NCBI RefSeq assembly: GCF_003205615.1
Contig: NZ_PYBV01000026.1
Coordinates: 25,015-89,014 of the forward strand
Direction: 5' to 3'
From: Micromonospora arborensis
GTDB taxonomy: Bacteria; Actinomycetota; Actinomycetes; Mycobacteriales; Micromonosporaceae
DNA: 64,000 nt
This document shows, piece by piece, positions 1-7,588 of the stretch. The notes under the pieces were generated by a model. That model saw nothing but the letters and a program-made list of their open reading frames with translations, ran no database searches and was not told the origin of the DNA. The stretch's first letter is position 1. Every line of letters starts with the position of its first letter. The translations under genes were made by a program, and so were the position numbers.

Positions 1-136
1 ACGCGTCCCACCAGGACTGTCGCAGCAGCAGCCCGGTCCCGCCGGCGAGCAGCCCGGCCGAGACCCCGGCGACCAGGACGAACGCGATCGTCAGCCGGCG
101 CCGCAGCCGGCCCGGGGTCACCGCGCGTCCGGCCAT
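1..136 (-). CDS. Sensor histidine kinase, N-terminus only (cut by window edge)
   Basis: The first 45 codons of a minus-strand gene running off the left edge. They start at an ATG at 136 preceded by a GGGAGG-type ribosome binding site. The peptide is a short basic stretch (RLRRR) followed by a hydrophobic segment, the expected first membrane helix of a two-component sensor. It lies 13 bp downstream of an OmpR-type response regulator on the same strand, so the pair should be co-transcribed, regulator first. No kinase motif is inside the window; the identity rests on topology and position. Confidence 0.6.
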   Translation of the reverse strand, partial: MAGRAVTPGRLRRRLTIAFVLVAGVSAGLLAGGTGLLLRQSWWDA

Positions 137-149
137 CGCCGACCTCCCG

Positions 150-830
150 TCAGCCCGTGGACAACTTGTAGCCGGCGCCACGCACCGTGTGGATCAGCCG
201 TGGCTGTGCCGGGTCGTCCTCGATCTTGGCGCGCAGGCGCTGCACCGCCACGTCGACCAGTCGGGAGTCGCCGAGGAAGCTGTGGTTCCAGACCAGGTCC
301 AGCAGCAGCTCCCGGGTGAAGACCTGGCCGGGTCGGCGGGCCAGCTCCAGTAACAGGCGGAACTCGGTGGCGGTCAGCGCCACCTCCCGGCCGTGTCGGC
401 GGACCACGAAACTGCCCGGGTCGATCTCCAGGCTGCCGACCTCGATGATCTTCGACGCGACCGGCGCGTTCACCCTGCGCAGCACCGAGCGGACCCGGGC
501 CACCAGCTCCGGCAGGTCGAAGGGCTTGCGCAGGTAGTCGTCCGCGCCGCACTCCAGCCCCACCACCACGTCGATCGTGTCGGTGCGCGCGGTCAGCATC
601 AGGATCGGTACCTGACTGGTGCGCCGGATCTCCCGGCAGACCTCCAGGCCGTCCAGACCGGGCAGCATGACGTCGAGGACGATCAGATCGACCGGGTGGG
701 CTCTCCACGCCGCGAGGGCCTGCCGCCCGTCGACGGCGGTGTCGACCCGGAAGCCGGCGCGGCGCAGACCGAGGGCGGTGACCTCCCGGATGGAGGTGTC
801 GTCCTCGACCACCAGCACACGGCCCTCCAT
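150..830 (-). CDS. OmpR/PhoB-type DNA-binding response regulator
   Basis: A two-domain response regulator of about 226 residues. The receiver (residues 1-115) has the acidic pair VVEDD near the N-terminus, the phospho-acceptor Asp in VLDVMLPG, a T in LMLTAR and a K in RKPF. A winged-helix Trans_reg_C domain follows, with TATEFRLLLEL and VDVAVQRLRAKIE and ending in VRGAGYKL, typical of the OmpR family. It binds promoter DNA after phosphorylation by the adjacent sensor kinase. An in-frame GTG lies directly before the chosen ATG. The signal sensed cannot be told from the sequence. Confidence 0.93.
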   Translation of the reverse strand: MEGRVLVVEDDTSIREVTALGLRRAGFRVDTAVDGRQALAAWRAHPVDLIVLDVMLPGLDGLEVCREIRRTSQVPILMLTARTDTIDVVVGLECGADDYLRKPFDLPELVARVRSVLRRVNAPVASKIIEVGSLEIDPGSFVVRRHGREVALTATEFRLLLELARRPGQVFTRELLLDLVWNHSFLGDSRLVDVAVQRLRAKIEDDPAQPRLIHTVRGAGYKLSTG

Positions 831-979
831 CACCCGAGGGTAGACCCGTCGCCACGCTGCGCAGCCCTGGCGAAACGGTTGATCCCAGAGACCAGGCAGC
901 CCCTCTGCGAAGCACCGTCCAACCGCTACGGTCAGATGATTTCGACACCCCTCGACCAGTTCACACGAAAGGGCCCGAC

Positions 980-1354
980 GTGCAACGTCATGGCTGCGTG
1001 ATCCGACTCCGCCCGGAACACCGGGAGACCTATCTGCGGCTACACGCCGAGGTCTGGCCGAGCGTCGAGCAGACGCTCCGCGAGGCGAACTTCCGCAACT
1101 ACACCATCTTCCTGCACGGCGACCTGCTCTTCGGCTACTACGAGTACGTGGGCGAGGACTACGACGCCGACCTGCGGTTCATCGCCGCGGACCCGCAGAC
1201 GCAGGAGTGGTGGAAGCTGACCGACCCGTGCCAGGAGTCGATCGCCGAGCCCGGGTCGGGGGACTGGTGGGCCCCGATGCGGGAGATCTGGCACCTGACC
1301 GACGAGACGGTCGCGGAGGCACCGGACCAGGCCCGACAGGCCGCCAACAGCTGA
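980..1354 (+). CDS. rhaM: L-rhamnose mutarotase family protein
   Basis: A small protein (124 residues) of the RhaM/YiiL (DUF718) family, which interconverts the alpha and beta anomers of L-rhamnose in the cytoplasm. The family signature is visible: RLRPEH and YLRLHAEVWPSV (with the conserved His), NYTIFLHGDLLFGYYEY, then an aromatic-rich C-terminus with WW pairs. A GTG start at 980 is preceded by AAAGGG. No other rhamnose catabolic gene (isomerase, kinase, aldolase) is in the window, so it is an orphan here. It diverges from the upstream response regulator. Confidence 0.85.
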   Translation: MQRHGCVIRLRPEHRETYLRLHAEVWPSVEQTLREANFRNYTIFLHGDLLFGYYEYVGEDYDADLRFIAADPQTQEWWKLTDPCQESIAEPGSGDWWAPMREIWHLTDETVAEAPDQARQAANS

Positions 1355-1404
1355 GGCTCGCCTGGCCGGACGGCAGCCAACCGTCCGGCCAGGTCCGCCC
1401 GGCC

Positions 1405-1974
1405 TCACTCCTGCCACTGGCGGGCGACGTCGAGCACGATCCGGCTGTGTGTGCCGGGTCCGGCCAACACGAAGGTGCGGAACGGCAACCGCGCACGCAC
1501 GCCGACCGCGAAGGTGCTGTAACCCTCGAAGCTGCCGCCGAAGACGACGTCGCGCAGCGTCGGGTAGCGCAGCAGGTTCGCGACGTGCGCGCCGACCGCG
1601 TACGGCACGGTGCCCTGGTGGGCGTCGTCGTACGCGGGGGCCCGCAGCGAGACCCGCAGCAGCGCGCCCCCGGCGGTGTACGGCGACAGCGCCAGCCCTT
1701 CGCCCTCGGTCCAGGTCTCGCCGTAGCCGACCGCGTAACCGTCCACCGGGCCGGCGAACTCGAACACCACCCGGTCGTAGCAGTCGTTCCGGCCGGTCCG
1801 TACGTCGACGAGCGGGGCGCTGCTCAGCGCGCCGGCCGACTTCTCCGCGCTGCCCCAGGTGATCCCGCAGTAGGGCGACCCGGTCGCGGTACCCGCCGCG
1901 CTGCTGCTCCCCGCGCCGGCGACCAGCCCGGCGACTACGACCGCCAACGCGGTCAGTGCACTCCTGATCCTCAT
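1405..1974 (-). CDS. Secreted AMIN-like domain protein
   Basis: A 189-residue exported protein. A Sec signal peptide fills the first 27 or so residues (basic MRIR, hydrophobic core, small residues AGSSSAAG). The mature part begins at YCGITWGS, the start of the actinobacterial AMIN-like family. The stretch DVRTGRNDCYDRVVFEF, with a possible disulfide partner in YCGI, and the late FAVGVRARLPFRTFVL strand fit that beta-rich fold. AMIN-type domains are thought to bind cell-wall polysaccharide; a specific role is unknown. No lipobox Cys is evident, so it is probably soluble in or outside the wall. Confidence 0.7.
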   Translation of the reverse strand: MRIRSALTALAVVVAGLVAGAGSSSAAGTATGSPYCGITWGSAEKSAGALSSAPLVDVRTGRNDCYDRVVFEFAGPVDGYAVGYGETWTEGEGLALSPYTAGGALLRVSLRAPAYDDAHQGTVPYAVGAHVANLLRYPTLRDVVFGGSFEGYSTFAVGVRARLPFRTFVLAGPGTHSRIVLDVARQWQE

Positions 1975-2105
1975 CGTGGTTCCTCCGTTCGATGTGCGGG
2001 GCCACGTCGCGGCGGCGTTGCCGGTGGCCCTCTGCTGTCACCGTCACGCCGAAGGGCCACCGCAGCTTCGCCGAGGCGTAACGGGCACGTAACAGCGGCT
2101 GGGGG

Positions 2106-3365
2106 TCAGTCGGCGGTGGGCGGACGGTTCAGCGTGCGCAGCGGGGAGCAGAGCACCGGAAGCCACGTCAACGCGTTGGCGACCGCGCCGACCAGCAGCG
2201 TCGTGCGGACGTTCACGTACTGGCCGAGCAGGCCGGCGAGCGCCGCGCCGATCGTGAGCGCCCCGGTGAGCAGGAACCGGAAGGTGGCGTTCATCCGCCC
2301 GAGCAGCGCGTCCGGGGTGGCGCCCTGGCGCAGGCTGACCCCGATCACGTTGCCCACCCCCGTCCGCCAGGCCAGTGCCAGCCAGCCGAGCGCCGCCACC
2401 CAGAGCATCGGCCCGGTGTCGATCAGCGGGACCAACCCGCCGAGCGGCGCGACGAGCAGGCCAGGCAGCCACAACGCGCGACCGTGACCGATCCGCTCGG
2501 CGAGCGGGCGAGCGGTCACCGCGCCGAGCAGGGCGCCGATCCCGCCCACACCGAGGAAGAGGCCGAGGGCGGCGGCGCCCAGGCCGAGCTCGCGCAGGAA
2601 GACCACTGGCAGCATGGTGGTGGTCAGTTGCATGGTCAGGTTGATACTCGCGGTCGAGATGGCGAGCGGGCGGAGCAGGGGATTGCCGGTCACGTGCCGG
2701 ATGCCGGCGCCGAGCTGCCGACCGAAACCGCCTGCTGCCCGTGCTGGGCGTCGGTGCGGTGCTGCGGCACGGATCCGGGCCAGGAGCAGCCCGGAGACCA
2801 CGAAGGTCACCGCGTCCAGCACGATCGCGATCGGCGCCGTGAGTGCCTGCACGACGAGCCCGCCAAACCCTCGTCCGACGATCTGCATGGTCGCGTTGGT
2901 GCTCATCAGCAGTGAGTTCGCTGCTACCAGCCGGTCCCTGCCGACCAGCTCCGGCAGATAGCTCTGTGCGGAGACGTCGGCGAAGACGGTGCCGACGCCG
3001 GTCAGCAGCACCACAACGTAGAGCTGCGGCATGCTCAACCAGCCGGCCCACCACGCCGCCGGCACCGATGCCACCAACGCCGCGCGGGTGAGATCGGCGG
3101 TGACCAGGACGGCGCGGCGCGGCAGCCGGTCGACCCAGACTCCGGCCGGCAGGCCGATCAGCAGGAACGCGGCGGTGCTCAACGCACCGAGCAGCCCCAC
3201 CTGACCAGGGCTGGCCGCCAGCAGCGACACCGCCAACACAGGCACGGCCAACTGGCCGATGTGGAAGCCGACGCCGTCGATGAGGGCGGCCGTGTAGAGC
3301 AGACGGAAGGAACGAGGCCAGGTGTCGGCCTGGTGTTCCAAGGTGGTCGTCGGGGTGGTGGTCAT
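2106..3365 (-). CDS. MFS transporter, drug-exporter type
   Basis: About 419 residues with roughly 12 hydrophobic segments. The inter-helix motif AGVWVDRLPRRAVL (MFS motif A, G-x-x-x-D-R-x-x-R-R) lies after the second helix. The overall pattern resembles the enterobactin exporter/macrolide efflux-like group (MFS_3). A second motif A-like loop (ARPLAERIGHGRALW) marks the second half. It likely exports a small molecule by proton antiport. An ATG at 3365 was chosen over an in-frame GTG nine bases upstream. The divergent ArsR-type gene 72 bp away is a plausible controller. Confidence 0.85.
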   Translation of the reverse strand: MTTTPTTTLEHQADTWPRSFRLLYTAALIDGVGFHIGQLAVPVLAVSLLAASPGQVGLLGALSTAAFLLIGLPAGVWVDRLPRRAVLVTADLTRAALVASVPAAWWAGWLSMPQLYVVVLLTGVGTVFADVSAQSYLPELVGRDRLVAANSLLMSTNATMQIVGRGFGGLVVQALTAPIAIVLDAVTFVVSGLLLARIRAAAPHRRPARAAGGFGRQLGAGIRHVTGNPLLRPLAISTASINLTMQLTTTMLPVVFLRELGLGAAALGLFLGVGGIGALLGAVTARPLAERIGHGRALWLPGLLVAPLGGLVPLIDTGPMLWVAALGWLALAWRTGVGNVIGVSLRQGATPDALLGRMNATFRFLLTGALTIGAALAGLLGQYVNVRTTLLVGAVANALTWLPVLCSPLRTLNRPPTAD

Positions 3366-3437
3366 GCCAGCCACGGTGCCGGGTCCAGTGCCCGCGACCG
3401 ATAGATTTGACTCTCACCGAATCCATCGGGAGCACCA

Positions 3438-4490
3438 ATGATGCTGGTCGGGCTGGACGCGCGAGATCTGGCGATGACCCGATTCGCGGTGTCGCCGCTG
3501 TGGGAGGCGGTGGCGAGCGTCCGGATCATCAAGCGGCCGCACCAGTTCCCGGAGCACCTGGCCTGGTACGAGCAGGTCCGGCCACGCCTGGCCGGGATGG
3601 ACTGGGGGCTCTTCGCGGATCTGGTGCGGATGCCGACACCAGTCATCCCCACCTTCGTCTGCCCGCCCCCGGCCACGTCACAGCCCACGCTCGACGTCGA
3701 ACTGGCGACCCTCGTCGCCACCCCTTCCGAGGCGGTACGGGCCAGTCTCGACGCGCTGCCCGGGCCACGTTCGTCGTCCCTGGCCGCGCTCTATGCCGAC
3801 CCGTCAGCCGAGCTCGTCCGGCTGGCAACGGTGATCCGGGCGTACGTCGGTGTGGTGATCGATCCCTACTGGCCCAGGATGCGCACCCTGCTGGAGCGGG
3901 AGGTGCTGCTCGGCGCACAGCGCATGGCCGCCGACGGGGTGCACGGCCTGCTCAACCAACTCGACCCCTTCGTCCGGCTGGACGCCGACACGCTGTCGGT
4001 GGAGCACATCGTGCTGGCTGGCACGGTACGACTCGACGGGCGGGGTCTGCTGCTCGTACCGTCGGTGTTCAGCGGCCGTCGGGTGTGGTCGAACTTCGGC
4101 TCTCCCGGACAGGCGGTGCTGCGTTTCCCGGCGCGGGCGGTGGCCACGCTCTGGGAACGGGATCCGACGCCGCACCGGCGAGGGCTGGCCCGGGTGCTGG
4201 GTCGCAGCCGGGCGGCACTGCTACACGAGTTGGCCGTGCCGACCTCGACCCTGGAACTGGCCGAGCGTTGCGGGCTGACCCCGGGCACGGTGTCACAGCA
4301 CCTTGGAGCGTTGCGCGAAGCCGGCCTGGTGGGCACCCATCGCGTGGGTCGCTTCGTCCTCTATGCCCGCACAACCGCAGCCGAGGCGCTGATCGCGGCC
4401 AGCGGTGCGGCTGTCACCGGAGACCCGTCGGCGAGGAGCGACGCGAGGGCTGCCAGGTGTCCCAGTTCGGCGGCCCACCCGCCTGCTTGA
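3438..4490 (+). CDS. ArsR-family winged-helix regulator with N-terminal extension
   Basis: A 350-residue cytoplasmic protein. The last ~110 residues form an ArsR-like winged helix (HELAVPTSTLELAERC, LTPGTVSQHLGALREAGLV, then a YAR wing), as in regulators that read DNA through the TVSQHLGALR helix. The N-terminal ~230 residues match the ligand- or dimer-type region of the longer actinobacterial ArsR proteins (DUF5937-like), with VSPLWEAVASVR near the start. GGGAG precedes tandem ATG codons. It diverges from the MFS exporter, so an exporter/repressor pair is the natural inference; the ligand is unknown. Confidence 0.8.
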   Translation: MMLVGLDARDLAMTRFAVSPLWEAVASVRIIKRPHQFPEHLAWYEQVRPRLAGMDWGLFADLVRMPTPVIPTFVCPPPATSQPTLDVELATLVATPSEAVRASLDALPGPRSSSLAALYADPSAELVRLATVIRAYVGVVIDPYWPRMRTLLEREVLLGAQRMAADGVHGLLNQLDPFVRLDADTLSVEHIVLAGTVRLDGRGLLLVPSVFSGRRVWSNFGSPGQAVLRFPARAVATLWERDPTPHRRGLARVLGRSRAALLHELAVPTSTLELAERCGLTPGTVSQHLGALREAGLVGTHRVGRFVLYARTTAAEALIAASGAAVTGDPSARSDARAARCPSSAAHPPA

Positions 4491-4499
4491 CCACACGCG

Positions 4500-4550
4500 C
4501 AACCGGGGCGGGAGCGGGAGCACGGCGCGGCCCCGCTCCCGGCCCGGTTG
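4500..4550. terminator. Hairpin after the ArsR-type gene
   Basis: A 19-bp inverted repeat with one mismatch (4500-4518 against 4532-4550) and a 13-nt loop, 10 nt after the ArsR-type stop codon. There is no T-run, as is usual for actinomycete terminators. It also isolates the next gene. Confidence 0.65.
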
Positions 4551-4616
4551 GGTCACCCACGCGATCCCACGATGCGGTACGGTGCCTGGCACATCGCCAC
4601 ATCGGAGGTGGCCACC

Positions 4617-5273
4617 GTGCCTGCCGTCGTCGCTCTCGTGCTGACTCTCGCCCTCGCGCCCGCACCGTCCCCGTCGGCCACCCCCGGTCCGGTCGGCAGC
4701 CTCCTCGGTGGTGTCGGCCAGATCGTCGACGATCTGCTGAACGGCGGCAGCGAGCCGACCGCCACCCCCACCCGCACGCCCACTCCTGCGTCCACGCCGA
4801 GCCCGCCAGTCGCCACCGAGCAGCCCAGCCCGGCGGTGCCCGTTGTTGCGCCCCCCACGCCGGTTGGGTCGGCGGCGGGTGCACCCGCCCCGGCGAGACC
4901 CGTCGTACCCGGTCGCCCCGCCGCCGGCGACGACACGGGCATCCGCGAGGCCCCCGTGCCCCTGCGTAACGGGGACGCCCCGGCTCCGGGTACCCCGCCG
5001 ACGCTCGCCAGCCCCGCGCGCGGCAGCTGGCCGCCCGTGTCGTACCTGCTGGTCCTGGCTGTCCTGGCGCTGCTGGCACTGGCGCTGGTGCGCCGCCGGG
5101 GCGCCTCCGCCGCACCGACGCCGGCGCCCGCTCCCGCGCCGGCCCCCGCTCCCGCGCCATCTCCCGGCCCCGTGCCGGACAATGTCAGCCGGCTGCCGAC
5201 CAGCCTCAACGCCGCCTACGAGCTGGGCCGGCTCGACGAGCGGCTGACCCAGGAGCGCGACGGCCGCACCTGA
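4617..5273 (+). CDS. Pro/Ala/Thr-rich exported membrane-anchored protein
   Basis: A 218-residue protein from a GTG at 4617 with GGAGG nine bases upstream. It has an N-terminal hydrophobic segment (VALVLTLALA), a long low-complexity extracellular stretch rich in P, T, A and S (residues ~20-135), and one transmembrane helix (SYLLVLAVLALLALALV). An RRRG stop-transfer and a cytoplasmic tail follow, with alternating Ala-Pro repeats and a hydrophilic end (SLNAAYELGRLDERLTQERD). No catalytic domain is seen. The architecture fits a wall-spanning surface or spacer protein; I recognise no family. Confidence 0.65.
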   Translation: MPAVVALVLTLALAPAPSPSATPGPVGSLLGGVGQIVDDLLNGGSEPTATPTRTPTPASTPSPPVATEQPSPAVPVVAPPTPVGSAAGAPAPARPVVPGRPAAGDDTGIREAPVPLRNGDAPAPGTPPTLASPARGSWPPVSYLLVLAVLALLALALVRRRGASAAPTPAPAPAPAPAPAPSPGPVPDNVSRLPTSLNAAYELGRLDERLTQERDGRT

Positions 5274-5294
5274 GGCGGCGGCCGGCGGCGCGGC

Positions 5295-6140
5295 TCAGTG
5301 CGCCGGGTAGGCACCAGCGCGCCGCGGGATCTCATCGTCGTAAGCCCCGACCGGCCCGCTGTAGCGGCGCTTGCCCTCGGGGTACGGCCAGGCGTTCGCG
5401 GTGCAGCCGTGCAGGCCCAGCGTCTGCTGCTGCATCACCGGCGCCGGCTCACCCCGCCCCGGGCACCGCTCATGACCGAACCCGAGCCGGTGCCCCACCT
5501 CGTGGTTGACCATGTACTGCCGATAGGTGGCCACGCTCGCGCCGTAGCCCGGTACTCCGTTGACCCAGCGCGCCACGTTGAGCACCACCCGGTCACCGTT
5601 GCGACACGAGGTGTAGCCGTCCGGCTGGTCCTGGCACAGCGTGTCGCGGGTGCCGGGGGTGGCCAGGTAGATGGTGAAGTCGGTCGGGTCACCGGCACCC
5701 ACCCGCCGCAACCGCCACGTCCCGCCGGCCGTCCACCCGTGTCGGTCGTTCAACGTCGCGGACACCGCCGTGGCGACGTCACCCGCCGGCAGGCCCCGGA
5801 TGTCGCGCTCCACGGCCACCCGGTAGCGCAGCAACTGCCCGCCGGTCGCGCGTTCGGGTGCCGCCTCGGCGGGCGCCACCGACCAGCGGTTACCTCCGGT
5901 GGCGGGGTAGCTGACCAGGATGGCAGGGGCGGAACTGGACGCGACACCGGCGTTCCCGGCGCCTCGGGACGGCCGTGCGGAAGCGGCGTCCGAGGGTGGC
6001 CCGTCGGGCAGCGGGCCGGCGCCGACGGGAACTGTCGGAGGTTGCCCTGCGGCCGGCAGTCCGCAGCCGGTGAGCAGTGCCACCACCAGCAGCAACGCCG
6101 CTGAGGCGGTACTCCACCGGCGGGTAACCTTCGTCGACAT
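5295..6140 (-). CDS. DUF3152 lipoprotein with metzincin-like zinc motif
   Basis: A 281-residue predicted lipoprotein. From an ATG at 6140 (GGGGAG upstream) it has a signal peptide ending in the lipobox LLTGC, then a Ser/Gly/Pro linker. The DUF3152 domain spans residues ~90-275. It contains HEVGHRLGFGH, which has exactly the HExxHxxGxxH spacing of metzincin zinc proteases, followed by VMQQQT in the Met-turn position. Cys pairs (CQDQPDGYTSC, the ERC after the zinc motif, HGC) suggest disulfides. It is probably a cell-surface metallopeptidase; its substrate is unknown. Confidence 0.85.
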   Translation of the reverse strand: MSTKVTRRWSTASAALLLVVALLTGCGLPAAGQPPTVPVGAGPLPDGPPSDAASARPSRGAGNAGVASSSAPAILVSYPATGGNRWSVAPAEAAPERATGGQLLRYRVAVERDIRGLPAGDVATAVSATLNDRHGWTAGGTWRLRRVGAGDPTDFTIYLATPGTRDTLCQDQPDGYTSCRNGDRVVLNVARWVNGVPGYGASVATYRQYMVNHEVGHRLGFGHERCPGRGEPAPVMQQQTLGLHGCTANAWPYPEGKRRYSGPVGAYDDEIPRRAGAYPAH

Positions 6141-6277
6141 GTCTCTCCCCTCGCGCGCCGATCGGCGGCTGCGCGGAGAAGAAGACGGGCGACCGCGGCG
6201 GAAGGTTGTTGTGATCTGGCTCAACCTTTTGCCGGTCTCGCCCGTCCCTGACGGTGTGGCACGGGGGAGGGTTCACG

Positions 6278-6778
6278 GTGGCGCGCGGTGACGCGGAGTT
6301 CGTCGAGTTCGCGCGGGCGGCGTCCGCGCGATTGGTGCACGCCGCGTTCCTGATGACCGGCGACCACCACCAGGCTGAGGACGCCGCGCAGACCGCCCTG
6401 GTCCGCACCTACGCGTCGTGGTCGCGGATCCACGACGACGACGCCTACGGGTACGCCCGCCGCACCCTGGTCAACCACCTGGTCGACGGGTGGCGGCGAC
6501 CGATGCGGGAGTATCCGACCGACGAGGTGCCCCAGCAGCGGCATGGCGACGTGGCCGACGAGGTGGCCACCCGGCGCTGGTTGATCGCCATCCTCGGCGC
6601 GCTCAGCCCTCGCGAGCGGGCCATCGTCGTGCTGCGCTACTACTTCGACCTTTCGGAGGCGCAGGTGGCCCGGGAACTCGCCGTTTCCGTCGGCACGGTC
6701 AAGAGCACCAGTTCGAGAGCCTTGGAGAAGCTGCGCACCGCCGCGCCGCAGACGGCTGACCAGGAGGCGCGTCGATGA
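6278..6778 (+). CDS. SigE-family ECF RNA polymerase sigma factor
   Basis: A 166-residue extracytoplasmic-function sigma factor of the actinobacterial SigE group. Region 2 is seen as LVHAAFLMTGDHHQAEDAAQ and ALVRTYASW. Region 4 is seen as LSPRERAIVVLRYYFDLSE with the recognition helix near VGTVKSTSSRALEKLR. The GTG start at 6278 is backed by GGGGGAGG at the right spacing; an upstream in-frame start lacks this. Its stop overlaps the next ATG by four bases (ATGA), so the two are translationally coupled. It directs RNA polymerase to an unidentified regulon. Confidence 0.92.
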   Translation: MARGDAEFVEFARAASARLVHAAFLMTGDHHQAEDAAQTALVRTYASWSRIHDDDAYGYARRTLVNHLVDGWRRPMREYPTDEVPQQRHGDVADEVATRRWLIAILGALSPRERAIVVLRYYFDLSEAQVARELAVSVGTVKSTSSRALEKLRTAAPQTADQEARR

Positions 6779-7530
6779 GCGAGGACCGGCTCCGCCACGC
6801 CATGCGGGCGACCGAGCGACCCGACGCCGTACTCGACCTGGCCACCGTGCTGCGTGAGGGGCGGCGTCTGCGTACCCGTCGACGGGTTGCCGGAGCCGGG
6901 GCGGCGACGCTCGCGGCCGGCCTGACCGCCGTCGTCGTCGTGATGGCGGTCGGCGCCCGGCCGGACGATCCATCGACGGCCGAGCGTCCGCCGCCGGTCG
7001 CCGTCGCCACGCCTCCGACCGGCGCCGCACCGATGGTGCCGAACTCGCTGGAGCCCACGTCACCGCCGGGGACGACAGGTGACGAACCGACCCCGAAGCC
7101 TCTGGGCCAGGTGATCGACAGCGGTGTGCGGCACGGCACCGACCAGCGGGTGTACTTCGTCGTCGGGGTGTCCGTGCCCGGCCACCCCAGAGTGTCCGTC
7201 GGGCTCGCCGCCGGTCGCCGGGCCCTGGACGGCTCGCTGACCACGGACATCCTGATCAACGACGTCGGAGGAGTCGACCGTAGCCCGGGGTTCCACCAGA
7301 TCGGCTACGACGAGCGGTCATCGGCCGACCCGGTGCCCACCTTCGGCTACTTCGTCGGCCCCGCCCAGCGGATCATCGGCACCGTCGACGGTCGGCAGGT
7401 CGACGCCCGACTGGCCCGGTGGAGTGTCGACAAGCAGGTGGTGATCTTCTGGTTCGACCCGACCGAGCTGACCCCGGGGGAGCGACTCGACGGCATCATC
7501 GCCCGCGACGGCGACGGCCGCCGACTCTGA
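6775..7530 (+). CDS. Membrane protein coupled to the sigma factor (possible anti-sigma factor)
   Basis: A 251-residue protein overlapping the sigma gene by 4 nt. The N-terminal ~40 residues are cytoplasmic and charged (LRHAMRATERPDAVLDLATV, RRLRTRRRV). One transmembrane helix (AGAATLAAGLTAVVVVMAVG) follows, then a Pro/Thr linker and an extracytoplasmic domain of ~150 residues. No HxxxCxxC zinc anti-sigma motif is present. Gene order and topology match the membrane partner usually found behind SigE-family genes; an anti-sigma or co-sensor role is inference. Confidence 0.7.
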   Translation: MSEDRLRHAMRATERPDAVLDLATVLREGRRLRTRRRVAGAGAATLAAGLTAVVVVMAVGARPDDPSTAERPPPVAVATPPTGAAPMVPNSLEPTSPPGTTGDEPTPKPLGQVIDSGVRHGTDQRVYFVVGVSVPGHPRVSVGLAAGRRALDGSLTTDILINDVGGVDRSPGFHQIGYDERSSADPVPTFGYFVGPAQRIIGTVDGRQVDARLARWSVDKQVVIFWFDPTELTPGERLDGIIARDGDGRRL

Positions 7531-7538
7531 CGCACGGC

Positions 7539-7588
7539 TGCCCGCTCAGGCCGGGTCGGCCAGTGCCCGCTCAGGCCGGGTCGGCCAG
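7539..7588. repeat. Perfect 25-bp tandem duplication over a stop codon
   Basis: Positions 7539-7563 and 7564-7588 are identical and directly adjacent. The copy at 7564-7588 carries the last five sense codons (LADPA) and the TGA stop of the minus-strand hybrid kinase; the other copy lies outside the gene. A recent replication-slippage event is the simplest explanation. Confidence 0.9.

Noticed and set aside
7539..7588. Attachment-site duplication of an integrated element
   Set aside because: The two copies are immediately adjacent, with nothing between them and no integrase or tRNA gene near.
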